From: Mercurialis annua
Lineage: Eukaryota > Streptophyta > Magnoliopsida > Malpighiales > Euphorbiaceae
DNA length: 64,000 nucleotides
Direction of reading: 5' to 3'
Assembly (NCBI RefSeq): GCF_937616625.2
Contig: NC_065572.1
Span: forward strand, 38,715,653-38,779,652
Below, in pieces: positions 51,549 through 64,000 of this stretch (its first letter is position 1; the number at the start of each line of letters is the position of its first letter). The position numbers and the translations under genes are program-made. The notes under the pieces were generated by a model, which did no database searches, was not told the DNA's origin, and saw nothing but the letters and a program-made list of their open reading frames with translations.

Positions 51549-53400
51549 GATTTAAGCCAAACGTTAAAAACGTTACAAAATAAATGTAGACATTTTTACT
51601 TTTTAGCTATTTAAGTCAAATGTTTACAGATGTTACGAAACAAATCTAAACGTTTCCCCTTTTTAGGGACTGAAGTCAAACATTTCCAAAACGTTACGAA
51701 ATAAATTCAAATGTTTACAAACGTTTCGAAACAAAACAAAGCGTTTCCCGTTTTTATCAATTTAAGCAAAACATTTACAAACATTAGAAAACAAATCTAA
51801 GCGTTTCACCTTTTTAGCAATTTAAGCCAAACGTTTACAAACGTTACGAAACAAATACAAGTGTTTCACCTTTTTAGCAATTCAAGCCAAACATTTACAA
51901 ACGTTACAAAACAAAACCAAACTTTTAAAACGTTACGAAACAAATTCAAACGTTTTTCATTTTTAGCGATTTAAGCAAAATGTTTACACACGTTACGAAA
52001 CAAATCCAATCGTTTAAAATGTTACGAAACAAATTCAAACGTTTACAAACGTTACGAAACAAACCAAGCGTTTCACCTTTTTAGCAATTTAAGCCAAACG
52101 TTTAGAAGATTACAAAATAAATTCAAGCGTTTCAGCTTTTTAGGAATTTAAGTCAAACGTTTACAAAGGTTACGAAACAAATCCAATCGTTTCACCTTTT
52201 TAGCAATTCAAGGCAAATGTTTACAAACGTTACGAAAAAAATCCAAACATTTCACCTTTTTAGCGATTTAAGCCAAACCTTTACAATCATTACGAAACAT
52301 ATCCAATCAACTATTTAGCGATTTAAACAAAACGTTTGCAAACGTTACCAAAGAAATCTAATCGTTTCACCTTTTTAGCGATTTAAGCCAAACGTTTACA
52401 AACGGTACGAAAAAAAATCCAAACGTTTCACCTTTTTAGCGATTTAAGCCAAACGTGTACAAACGCTACGAAACAAATACTAACGTTTCCCCTTTTTGGC
52501 AATTTAAGCCAAACATTTACAAACATTACAAAAGAAATCCAAACGTTTCACTTTTTTAGCGATTTAAGCCAAACGTTTGCAAACGTTACGAAACAAATCC
52601 AAACGTTTCCCCTTTTTAGCAATTTAAGCCAAACGTTTCCAAAAATTACGAAACAAATCCAAATGTTTCAACTTTTTAGCAATTTAGGCCAAATGTTTAC
52701 AAACTTTACAAAACATATCCAAATGTTTCACCTTTTGAGTAATTTATGCCAAACGTTTACAAATGTTACGAAACAAAACCAAACGTTTAAAACGTTATAA
52801 AACAAATTAAAACGTTTCACATTTTTAGCGATTTAATCCAAACGTTTACAAACGTTTCGAAACAAAACCAAGCGTTTCACCTTTTTAGCAATTTAAGCCA
52901 AACGTTTACAAACGTTACGAAACAAATCCAAACGTTTCACCTTTTTAGCAATTCAAGCCAAACATTTACAAACGTTACGAAACAAAACCAAACGTTTAAA
53001 ACGATATGAAACAAATTCAAACGCTTTTCATTTTTAGCGATTTAAGCCAAACGTGTACAAACGTTACGAAACAAATCCAAACGTTCAAAATGTTACGAAA
53101 CAAATTCAAACGTTTACAAACCTTACGAAACAAAACCAAGTGTTTCACCTTTTTAGCTATTTAAGCCAAACGTTTACAACATCAGAAAACAAATCCAAGC
53201 GTTTTAGCTTTTTAGCAATTTAAGCCAAACGTTTACAAACGTTACGAAATGAATCCAAGCGTTTCACCTTTTTAGCAATTCAAGCCGAACGTTTACAACC
53301 GTTAAGAAACAAATCCAAACATTTCACCTTTTAAGCGATTTAAGCCAAACCTTTACAAACATTACGAAACAAATCCAAACGTTTCACCTTTTTAGCGATT

Positions 53401-53520
53401 TAAGCGAAATGTTTGCAAACGTTTCGAAACAAATCCAAACGTTTCACCTTTTTAGCGATTTAAGCGAAATGTTTGCAAACGTTTCGAAACAAATCCAAAC
53501 GTTTCACCTTTTTAGCGATT
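53401..53520. repeat. Exact tandem duplication of one 60-bp monomer
   Basis: 53401-53460 and 53461-53520 are identical base for base, including the private variants GAAATGTTTGC and AACGTTTCGAAAC. Adjacent monomers elsewhere normally differ at several positions, so this is a very recent single-monomer duplication. Confidence 0.92.
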
Positions 53521-53913
53521 TAAGCAAAACGTTTACAAACGGTAAGAAACAAATCCAAATGTTTCACCTTTTTAGCAATTTAAGCCAAACGTTTACAAAC
53601 GCTATGAAAAAATCCCAACGTTTCCCCTTTTTAGCAATTTAAGCTAAACATTTACAAACGTTATGAAACAAATCCAAACGTTTCACTTTTTTTGCGATTG
53701 AAGCCAAACGTTTGCAAACGTTATGAAACAAATACAAACGTTTCCCCTTTTAGCGATTTAAGCCAAAGTTTTTCAAACGTTACGAACGAAATCCAAATGT
53801 TTCACCGCTTTAGCGATTTAAGCCAGACGTTTACAAACGTTACAAAACAAATCCAAATGTTTAACCTTTTTAGCAATTTAAGCCAAAAGTTTACAATCGT
53901 TATGAAACAAAAC

Positions 53914-53942
53914 CAAACGTTTAAAACGTTATGAAACAAATT
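53914..53942. repeat. B-B half-monomer junction (A half missing)
   Basis: AAACGTTTAAAACGTTATG followed by AAACAAATTA is a B half placed directly after another B half, with AC lost. The same A-B-B arrangement recurs in every higher-order unit (for example near 2540, 4990, 8410, 13910, 19375, 27930, 35070, 47540, 48985, 57665, 60315, 61835 and 63125). Confidence 0.85.
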
Positions 53943-56900
53943 AAAACGTTTCACATTTTTACCGATTTAAGCCAAACATTTACAAACGTTACGAAGCAAA
54001 ACCAAGCGTTTCACCTTTTTAGCAATTTAAGCCAAATGTTTACAAACATTACAAAACAAATCCAAGCGTTTCACCTTTTTAGCAATTTAAGCCAAACGTT
54101 TACCAACGTTACGAAACAAATCCAAACGTTTCCCCTTTTTAGCAATTTAAGCCAAACGTTTACAAACGTTACTAAACAAATCCAAACGTTTCCCCTTTTT
54201 AGCAATTTAAGCCAAACGTTTTTAAACGTTACGAAACAAATTCAAACGTTTCACCTTTTTAGAAATTTAAGCCAAATGTTTGCAAACGTTACGAAACAAA
54301 TCCAAGCGTTTCACCTTTTTAGCATTTTAAACCAAACGTTTACAAACATTACCAAACAAATCTAATCGTTTCACTTTTTTAGCAATTTAAGCCAAACTTT
54401 TACAAACTTTACGAAACAAAACCAAGCGTTTCACCTTTTTAGCAAATTAAGGAAAACGTTTACAAACGTTACGAAACAAATCCAAGCGTTTTACCTTTTT
54501 AGCAATTTAAGCCAAACGTTTACAAACGTTACGAAATAAATCCGAACGTTTGACCTTTTTAGCGATTTAAGCTAAACGTTCACAAACGATACAAAACAAA
54601 TCCAAACGTTTCACCTTTTTAGCAATTTAAGCCAAACCCTTACAAACGTTTCGAAACAAATCCAAATGTTTCACCTTTTTAGCGATTTAAGCCAAACGTT
54701 TACAAACGTTACGAAACAAATCCAGACGTTTCACCTTTTTAGCGATTTAAGGCAAACGTTTTCAAACGTTACGAAATAAATCCAAACGTTTAACCTTTTT
54801 AGCGATTTAAGCCAAACATTTACAAACGTTACAAAACAAATCCAAATGTTTCACCTTTTTAGCAATTTAAGCCAAGCGTTTACAAACGTTATGAAATAAA
54901 ACCAAACGTTTAAAATGTTATGAACCAATTTAAAACGTTTCACATTTTCAGCTTTTTAAGCCAATCGTTTACAAACTTTACGAAACAAAACCAAGTGTTT
55001 CACCTTTTTTGGAATTTAAGCCAAACATTTACAAACATTACAAAACAAATCCAAGTGTTTCACCTTTTTAACAATTTAAGCCAAATGTTTACAAACGTTA
55101 CGAAACAAATCCAAGCATTTCACTTTTTTTGCAATGTAAACAAAATGTCTACAAACATTTCAAAACAAATCCAAGCGTTTCACCTTTTTAGCAATTTAAG
55201 CCAAATGTTTACAAACGTTACGAAACAAATCCAAGCGTTTAACCTTTTTAGACATTTTAGCCAAACGTTTACAAACATTACAAAACTAATCCAAGCGTTT
55301 CACCTGTTTAGCAATTTAAGCCAAAAGTTTACAAACATTACGAAACAAATCCAAGAGTTTCACCTTTTCAGCAATTTAAGCCAAACGTTTATAAACGTTA
55401 CGAAACAAATCCAAACGTTTCCCCTTTTTAGCGATTTAAGTCAAACATTTTTAAACGTTACGAAACAAATTCAAACGTTTCACCTTTTATCTATTTAAGC
55501 CAAACATTTACGATGGTTTGGAAACAAATCCAAATGTTTCACCTTTTTAGCAATTTAAGCCAAACGCTTACAAACGTTACGAAACAAATTCATTCATTTC
55601 ACCTTTTTAGCAATTTAAGCCAAACATTTATAAACGTTACAAAACAAATCCAAGCGTTTCACCTTTTTAGTAATTTTAGCGAAATGTTTACAAACGTTAG
55701 CGATTTAAGCGAAATGTTTGAAAACTTACGAAACAAATCCAAACGTTCCAACTTTTTAGCGATTTAAGCCAAACGTTAACAAATGTTACCAAATATATCC
55801 AAACGTATTCCCTTTATAGCGATATAAGCCAAACGTTTACAAACGTTACGAAACAAATCCAAACGTTTCCCCTTTTTAGCGATTTAAGACAAACGTTTAC
55901 AAACATTACAAAACAAATCCAAAAGTTTATCCTTTTTAGAAATATAAGCCAAACATTTATAAACGTTACGAAACAAATCCAAACGTTTCGCCTTTTTAGC
56001 AATTTAAGCCAAACGTTTACGAACATTGCAAAAAAAATTCAAACGTTTCCCCATTTTATCGATTTAAGCCGAACGTTTAAAACGTCACGAAACAAATCCA
56101 AACGTTTCACCTTTTTGGCGATTGAAGCCAAACGTTTAAAACGTTGCGAAACAAATCCAAACGTTTCACCTTTTTAGCAATTTATGCAAAACATTTACAA
56201 ACATTACGAAACAAATCGAAGTGTTTCATCTTTTTAGCGATTGAAGCCAAATGTTTACAAACGTTACGAAACAAATTCAAACGTTTCACATTTTTAGCAA
56301 TTTAAGCCAAACGTTTACAAATGTTACGAAAGAAAAACCAAGTATTTCACCTATTTTTAGCAATTTAAGCCAAACGTTTATGAACGTTATGAACAAATCC
56401 AAGCGTTTCAACTCTTTAGCAATTTAAGCCAAACGTTTACAAACGTTACGAAACAAATCCAAGCGTTTCACCTTTTTAGCAATTTAAGCCAAACGTTTAC
56501 AAACGTTACGAAACAAATCCAAATATTTCACCTTTTTAGCAGTTTAAGCCAAACGTTTACAAACGGTACGAAACAAATCCAAACGTTTCACCTTTATAGC
56601 GATTTAAGCCAATCATTTACAAACTCTACGAAACAAATCCAAATGTTTCACCTTTTTAGAAATGTAAGCCAAACGTTTACAAACTTTACAAAACAAATCC
56701 AAGTGCTTCACCTTTTTAGCAATTTAAACCAAACATTGACAAACGTTACGAAACAAATCAAGCGTTTCATCTTTTGATCAATTTAAGCAAAACGTTTACA
56801 AACGTTGCGAAAAAAATCCAAACGTTTCCTTATTTTAGCGATTTAAGCAAAACGTTCAAAAGGTTACGCAACCAATCCAAATGTTTCACCTTTTTAACAA

Positions 56901-59900
56901 TTTAAGCGAAACGTTTACAAACGTTACGAAAGAAATCCAAGCGTTTCACCTTTTTAGCAATTTATGCCAAATATTTATAAACGTTACGAAATAAATCCAA
57001 GCGTTTCACCTTTTTAGCAATTTAAGCAAAACTTTTACAAACGTTACGAAACAAATCCAAGCGTTTCACCTTTTTAGCAATTAAAGCCGAACGTTTACAA
57101 CCGTTACGAAACAAATCCCAACATTTCACCTTTTAAGCGATTTAAGCCAAACCTTTACAAACATTACGAAACAAATCCAAACGTTTCACCTTTTTAGCGA
57201 TTTAAGCGAAACGTTTGCAAACGTTACGAAACAAATCCAGACGTTTTACCTTTTTAGCGATTTAAGCAAAACGTTTTCAAACGGTAAGAAACAAATCCAA
57301 ATGTTTCGCCTTTTTAGTGATTTAAGCCAAACGTTTAAAAACGCTACGAAAAAAATCACAACGTTTCACCCTTTTAGCAATTTAAGCCAAACATTTACAA
57401 ACATTACGAAACAAATCCAAATGTTTCACTTTTTTTGCGATTTAAGCCAAACGTTTGCAAACGTTTCGTAACAAATACAAACGTTTCCCCTTTTAGCGAT
57501 TTAAGCCAAACGTTTTCAAACGTTATGAAAGAAATCCAAATGTTTTACCTTTTTAGCGATTTAAGCCAGATGTTTACAAACGTTACAAAACAAATCCAAA
57601 TGTTTAACCTTTTTAGCAATTTAAGCCAAAAGTTTACAATCGTTACGAACCAAAACCATACGTTTAAAACGTTATGAAACAAATTAAAACCTTTCACATT
57701 TTTAGCGATTTAAGCCAAACATTTACAAACGTTACGAAACAAAACCAAGCGTTTCAACTTTTTAGCAATTTAAGCCAAATGTTTACAAACATTACGAAAC
57801 AAATCCAAGCGTTTCACCTTTTTAGCAATTTCAGCCAAACGTTTACCAACGTTACGAAACAAATCCAAACGTTTCACTTTTTAGAAATTTAAGCCAAACG
57901 TTTATAAACGTTATGAAACAAATCCAAACGTTTCACCTTTTTAGCGATTTAAGCCAAACATTTACAATGCTTTTGAAACAAATCCAAAAGTTTCACCTAT
58001 TTAGAAATTTAGGCCAAAAGTTATAAAACAAATCCAAGCGTTTCACCTTTTTAATAATTTAAGCCAAACGTTTACAAATGGTAGGAAAAAAATCCAATCG
58101 TTTCACCTTTTTAGCAATTTAAGCGAAATGATTACAAACATTACGAAACAAATCCAAACGTTCCACCTTTTAGCGATTTAAGCGAAACGTTTTAAAACAT
58201 TACGAAACAAATCCAAATGTTTCACCTTTTTAGCAATTTAAGCAAAACGTTTACAAACATTAGAAAACAAATCCAAGCGTTTCACTTTTTTAGCAATTTA
58301 AGCCAAATGTTTACAAACGTTACTAAACAAATCCAAGCGTTGCACCTTTTTAGCATTTTAAGCCAAACGTTTACAAACATTACAAAACAAATCCAAGCGT
58401 TTCACCTTTTTAGCAATTTAAGCCAAACCTTTACAAACATTAAAAAAAACCAAGCGTTTCACCTTTTCAGCAATTTAAGCAAAACGTTTACAAACGTTAC
58501 GAAACAAATCCAAGCGTTTCACCTTTTCAGCAATATATGCCAAGCGTTTACAAAAATTACGAAACAAATCGAAGCGTTTCACCCTTTTAGCAATGTAAGC
58601 CAAAAGTTTACAAACGTTACGAAACAAATCAAAGCGTTACACCTTTTTACCAATTAAGCCAAACGTTTACAAACATTACAAAACAAATCCAATTGTTTCA
58701 CCTTTTAAGCAATTTAAGCAAAACGTTTACAAACATTACAAAACAAATCCAAGCGTTTCACCTTTTTAGCAATTTAAGCCAAATGTTTACAAACGTTACG
58801 AAACAAATCCAAGCGTTGCACTTTTTTAGCATTATAAGCCAAACGTTTACAAACATTACAAAATAAATCCAAGCGTTTCATCTTTTTAGCAATTTAAGCC
58901 AAACCTTTACAAACATTAAAAAAAACCAAGCGTTTCACCTTTTTGGCAATTTAAGCAAAACGTTTACAAACGTTACGAAACAAATCCAAGCGTTTAACCT
59001 TTTCAGCAATATAAGCCAAGCGTTTACAAAAATTACGAAACAAATCCAAGCGTTTCACCCTTTTAGAAATGTAAGCCAAACGTTTACAAACGCTACGAAA
59101 CAAATCCAAGCGTTTCACCTTTTTAGCAATTAAGCCAAACGTTTACAAACATTATAAAACAAATCCAAGCGTTTCACTTTTTTAGCAATTTACGCCAAAT
59201 GTTTGCAAACGGTACGAAACAAATCCAAGCGTTTCACCTTTTTAGCATTTTAAGCCAAACGTTTACAAACATTACCAAACAAATCCAATCGTTTCACTTT
59301 TTTAGCAATTTAAGCCAAACTTTTACAAACATTACGAAACAAAACCAAGCGTTTCACCTTTTTAGCAATTTAAGCCAAACGTTTACAAAAATTACGAAAC
59401 AAATCCAAGCGTTTCACCCTTTTAGAAATGTAAGCCAAACGTTTACAAAAGTTACGAAACGAATCCAAGCGTTTCACCCTTTTAGCAATTATGCCAAACG
59501 TTTACAAACATTACAAAACAAATCCAAGCATTTCACCTTTTTAGCAATTTAAGCCAAATGTTTGCAAACGTTACGAAACAAATCCAAGCGTTTCACCTTT
59601 TTAGCATTTTTAAGCCAAACGTTTACAAACATTACAAAACAAATCCAATCGTTTCACTTTTTTAGCAATTTAAGCCAAACGTTTACAAACATTACGAAAC
59701 AAAACCAAGCGTTTCACCTTTTTAGCAAATTAAGCAAAACGTTTACAAACGTTATGAAACAAATCCAAGCGTTTCACCTTTTTAGCAATTTAAGCCAAAC
59801 GTTTACAAACATTACCAAACAAATCCAATCGTTTCACTTTTTTAGCAATTTAAGCCAAACTTTTACAAACATTACGAAACAAAACCAAGCGTTTAACCTT

Positions 59901-60321
59901 TTTAGCAAATTAAGCAAAACGTTTACAAACTTTACGAAACAAATCCAAGCGTTTCACCTTTTTAGCAATTTAAGCCAAACGTTTACAAACATTACGAAAC
60001 AAATCCAAGCGTTTCACCTTTTTAGCAATGTAAGCCAAACGTTTACAAACGTTACGAAACAAATCCAAGCGTTTTACCTTTTAGGAATTGAAGCTAAACG
60101 TTTACAAACGTTACGAAATAAATCCGAACGTTTGACCTTTTTAGTGATTTAAGCCAAACGTTCACTAACGATACGAATCAAATCCAAATATTTCACCTTT
60201 TTAGCAATTTAAGCCAAACCCTTACAAACGTTACGAAACAAATCCAAATGTTTCACCTTTTTCGCAATTTATGCCAAGCGTTTACAAACGTTATGAAATA
60301 AAACCAAACGTTTAAAACGTT

Positions 60322-61842
60322 ATGAAATAAATTAAAACGTTTCACATTTTTAGCGGTTTAAGCCAATCGTTTACAAACGTTACGAAACAAAACCAAGCGT
60401 TTCACCTTTTTAGCAATTTAAGCCAAACGTTTACAAACATTACAAAACAAATCCAATTGTTTCACCTTTTTAGCAAATTAAGCAAAACGTTTACAAACAT
60501 TACAAAACAAATCCAAGCGTTTCACCTTTTTAGCAATTTAAGCCAAATGTTTACAAACGTTACGAAACAAATCCAAGCGTTGCACCTTTTTAGCATTATA
60601 AGCCAAACGTTTACAAACATTACAAAATAAATCCAAGCGTTTCACCTTTTTAGCAATTTAAGGCAAACCTTTACAAACATTAAAAAAAACCAAGCGTTTC
60701 ACCTTTTTAGCAATTTAAGCAAAACGTTTACAAACGTTACGAAACAAATCCAAGCGTTTCACCTTTTCAGCAATATAAACCAAGCGTTTACAAAAATTAC
60801 GAAACAAATCCAAGCATTTCACCCTTTAAGAAATGTAAGCCAAACGTTTACAAACGTTACGAAACAAATCCAAGTGTTTCACCTTTTTAGCAATTAAGCC
60901 AAACGTTTACAAACATTACAAAACAAATCCAAGCGCTTCACCTTTTTAGCAATTTAAGGCAAACCTTTACAAACATTAACAAAACCAATCGTTTCACCTT
61001 TTTAGCAATTTAAGCAAAACGTTTACAAACGTTACGAAACAAATCCAAGCGTTTCACCTTTTCAGCAATATAAGCCAAGCGTTTACAAATATTACGAAAC
61101 AAATCCAAGAGTTTCACCCTTTTAGAAATGTAAGCCAAACGTTTACAAAAGTTGTGAAACGAATCCAAGCGTTTCACCCTTTTAGCAATTAAGCCAAACG
61201 TTTACAAACATTACAAAACAAATCCAAGCGTTTCACCTTTTTAGCAATTTAAGCCAAATGTTTGCAAACGTTACGAAACTAATCCAAGCGTTTCACCTTT
61301 TTAGCATTTTAAGCCAAATGTTTACAAACATTACCAAACAAATCCAATCGTTTCACTTTTTTAGCAATTTAAGCCAAAATTTTACAAACATTACGAAACA
61401 AAACCAAGCGTTTTCACCTTTTTAGCAAATTAAGCAAAACGTTTACAAACGTTACGAAACAAATCCAAGCGCTTCACCTTTTTAGCAATTTAAGCCAAAC
61501 GTTTACAAACATTACGAAACAAATCCAAGCGTTTCACCTTTTTAGTAATGTAAACCAAACGTTTACAAACGTTACGAAACAAATCCAAGCGTTTTACCTT
61601 TTTAGGAATTTAAGCCAAACGTTTACAAACGTTACGAAATAAATCCGAACGTTTGACCTTTTTAGCAATTTAAGCCAAACGTTTACTAACGATACGAAAC
61701 AAATCCAAATATTTCACCTTTTTAGCAATTTAAGCCAAACCCTTACAAACGTTACGAAACAAATCCAAATGTTTCACCTTTTTAGCAATTTAAGCCAAGC
61801 GTTTACAAACGTTATGAAATAAAACATAACGTTTAAAACGTT
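60322..61842. repeat. Terminal higher-order unit 1 (1,521 bp)
   Basis: Delimited by successive B-B junctions (ACGTTATGAAA at 60322 and 61843). It is followed by AGCGGTTTAAGCCAATCG, a variant seen only in this end of the array. Confidence 0.82.
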
Positions 61843-63131
61843 ATGAAACAAATTAAAACGTTTCACATTTTTAGCGGTTTAAGCCAATCGTTTACAAATG
61901 TTACGAAACAAAACCAAGCGTTTCACCTTTTTAGCAAATTAAGCCAAATGTTTACAAACATTACAAAACAAATCCAATTGTTTCACCTTTTTAGCAATTT
62001 AAGTAAAACGTTTACAAACATTACAAAACAAATCCAAGCATTTCACCTTTTTTACAATTTAAGCCAAATGTTTACAAACGTTACGAAACAAATCCAAGCG
62101 TTGCACCTTTTTAGCATTTTGAGCCAAACGTTTACAAACATTACAAAACAAATCCAAGCGTTTCACCTTTTTAGCAATTTAAGCAAAATGTTTACAAACG
62201 TTACGAAACAAATCCAAGCGTTTCACCTTTTTAGCATTTTAAGCCAAGCGTTTACAAAAATTACGAAACAAATCCAAGCGTTTCACCCTTTTAGAAATGT
62301 AAGCCAAACGTTTACAAACGTTACGAAACAAATCCAAGCGTTTCACCTTTTTAGCAATTAAGCCAAACGTTTACAAACATTACAAAACAAATCCAAGCGT
62401 TTCACCTTTTTAGCAATTTAAGCCAAATGTTTGCAAACGTTACGAAACAAATCCAAGTGTTTCACCTTTTTAGCATTTTAAGCCAAACGTTTACAAACAT
62501 TACCAAACAAATCCAATCGTTTCACTTTTTTTAGCAATTTAAGCCAAACTTTTACAAACATTACGAAACAAAACCAAGCCTTTCACCTTTTTAGCAAATT
62601 AAGCAAAACGTTTACAAACGTTACGAAACAAATTCAAGTGTTTCACCTTTTTAGAAATTTAAGCCAAACGTTTACAAACATTACGAAACAAATCCAAGCG
62701 TTTCACCTTTTTAGCAATGTAAGCCAAACGTTTACAAACGTTACGAAACAAATCCAAGCGTTTTACCTTTTTAGGAATTTAAGCCAAACGTTTACAAACA
62801 TTACGAAACAAATCCAAGCGTTTCACCTTTTTAGCAATGTAAGCCAAACGTTTACAAACGTTACGAAACAAATCCAAGCGTTTTACCTTTTTAGGAATTT
62901 AAGCCAAACGATTACAAACGTTACGAAATAAATCCGAACGTTTGACCTTTTTAGCGATTTAAGCCAAACGTTCACTAACGATACGAAACAAATCCAAATA
63001 TTTCACCTTTTTAGCAATTTAGGCCAAACCCTTACAAACGTTACGAAACAAATCCAAATGTTTCACCTTTTTAGCAATTTATGCCAAGCGTTTACAAACG
63101 TTATGAAATAAAACCAAACGTTTAAAACGTT
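61843..63131. repeat. Terminal higher-order unit 2 (1,289 bp)
   Basis: Repeated from 63132 onward at a constant offset of 1,289 bp up to the window end, with very few differences. It includes a 120-bp internal duplication at 62641-62880. Confidence 0.87.
62641..62880. repeat. 120-bp (two-monomer) tandem duplication
   Basis: 62641-62760 and 62761-62880 differ at only two positions (TTTCACC against TTTTACC, and AGAAATTT against AGGAATTT). This shows dimer-level amplification. Confidence 0.88.
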
Positions 63132-64000
63132 TTGAAACAAATTAAAACGTTTCACATTTTTAGCGGTTTAAGCCAATCGTTTACAAATGTTACGAAACAA
63201 AACCAAGCGTTTCACCTTTTTAGCAATTTAAGCCAAATGTTTACAAACATTACAAAACAAATCCAATTGTTTCACCTTTTTAGCAATTTAAGTAAAACGT
63301 TTACAAACATTACAAAACAAATCCAAGCATTTCACCTTTTTTACAATTTAAGCCAAATGTTTACAAACGTTACGAAACAAATCCAAGCGTTGCACCTTTT
63401 TAGCATTTTAAGCCAAACGTTTACAAACATTACAAAACAAATCCAAGCGTTTCACCTTTTTAGCAATTTAAGCAAAATGTTTACAAACGTTACGAAACAA
63501 ATCCAAGCGTTTCACCTTTTTAGCATTTTAAGCCAAGCGTTTACAAAAATTACGAAACAAATCCAAGCGTTTCACCCTTTTAGAAATGTAAGCCAAACGT
63601 TTACAAACGTTACGAAACAAATCCAAGCGTTTCACCTTTTTAGCAATTAAGCCAAACGTTTACAAACATTACAAAACAAATCCAAGCGTTTCACCTTTTT
63701 AGCAATTTAAGCCAAATGTTTGCAAACGTTACGAAACAAATCCAAGTGTTTCACCTTTTTAGCATTTTAAGCCAAACGTTTACAAACATTACCAAACAAA
63801 TCCAATCGTTTCACTTTTTTTAGCAATTTAAGCCAAACTTTTACAAACATTACGAAACAAAACCAAGCGTTTCACCTTTTTAGCAAATTAAGCAAAACGT
63901 TTACAAACGTTACGAAACAAATTCAAGTGTTTCACCTTTTTAGAAATTTAAGCCAAACGTTTACAAACATTACGAAACAAATCCAAGCGTTTCACCTTTT
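63132..64000. repeat. Terminal higher-order unit 3 (cut by window end)
   Basis: Copy of 61843-62711. The array clearly continues past the window, since the last bases (CGTTTCACCTTTT) are mid-monomer. Confidence 0.87.

Larger units (their letters stand above)
51549..60321. repeat. Satellite array after the last MITE (U5)
   Basis: The first 3 to 4 kb parallel the beginning of U4, but with more differences. From about 56.4 kb the monomers are mostly of the GCAATTTAAGCC type and no MITE follows at the expected distance of 6 to 7 kb. An exact 60-bp duplication lies at 53401-53520. From about 58 kb the array is more regular and built from shorter higher-order repeats. No non-satellite sequence was found. 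Confidence 0.92.

Noticed and set aside
1..64000. CRISPR array
   Set aside because: Repeats are contiguous and the parts between conserved strings are also repeated; there are no unique spacers and no cas genes, and the window looks eukaryotic.
1..64000. CENP-B-box or confirmed centromere identity
   Set aside because: No CENP-B-like box was seen. Higher-order satellite is compatible with centromeric or other heterochromatin, but sequence alone cannot decide.

Overview
This 64-kb window is almost entirely one plant-type satellite DNA array. I see no protein-coding gene, tRNA, rRNA or CRISPR array on either strand. The basic unit is a 60-bp monomer (about 33% GC, roughly 1,000 copies in about 60.2 kb). 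It is recognised by AAACGTTTCACCTTTTTAG, then GCAATTTAAGCC or GCGATTTAAGCC, then AAACGTTTACAAACGTTACG, then AAACAAATCC. The monomer is itself two 30-bp halves (A and B). Because 60 is divisible by 3, long frames with a 20-residue periodic peptide stay open; these are by-products, not genes. The organism is most likely a flowering plant with large heterochromatic blocks: the two transposable element families present have the long terminal inverted repeats (TIRs) and 9-bp target-site duplications (TSDs) of plant Mutator-like elements. I cannot name the species.

Layout. 1-6769 is satellite with irregular higher-order structure, including a unique 20-bp x4 expansion at 4061-4140. 6770-12249 and 12250 to about 17360 are a 5.5-kb tandem duplication that contains nested 1,683-bp repeats. 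From 17.7 to 51.5 kb the array is organised as long units (U1 to U5), each introduced by a copy of the same 383/384-bp Mutator-type MITE (17760-18142, 25086-25469, 32224-32607, 44484-44866, 51166-51548). All five copies sit at the same monomer position with the same 9-bp TSD, so one transposition was multiplied by amplification of the satellite. U2 and U3 (25.5-44.5 kb) share a 7,138-bp spacing and a private 1,228-bp duplication. U3 also has a 2.1-kb duplication and a private 1,847-bp non-autonomous Mutator-like element (40595-42441) with about 310-bp TIRs. After 51.5 kb the array has no further insertion, and it ends in shorter 1.5-kb and 1.3-kb higher-order units (60322-64000).

How the parts relate. 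The array records a layered history: an ancestral 30-bp module, a 60-bp dimer, higher-order units of 1.2 to 7 kb, one MITE insertion copied five times, then one later insertion. Most monomer variation is CG to TG or CA, the signature expected of methylated cytosines. The most unusual observation is that both TIRs of the 1.85-kb element carry a 19-bp string identical to a satellite monomer variant (TTTTTTGCGATTTAAGCCA). This raises the possibility that the satellite and this transposon family share an origin.
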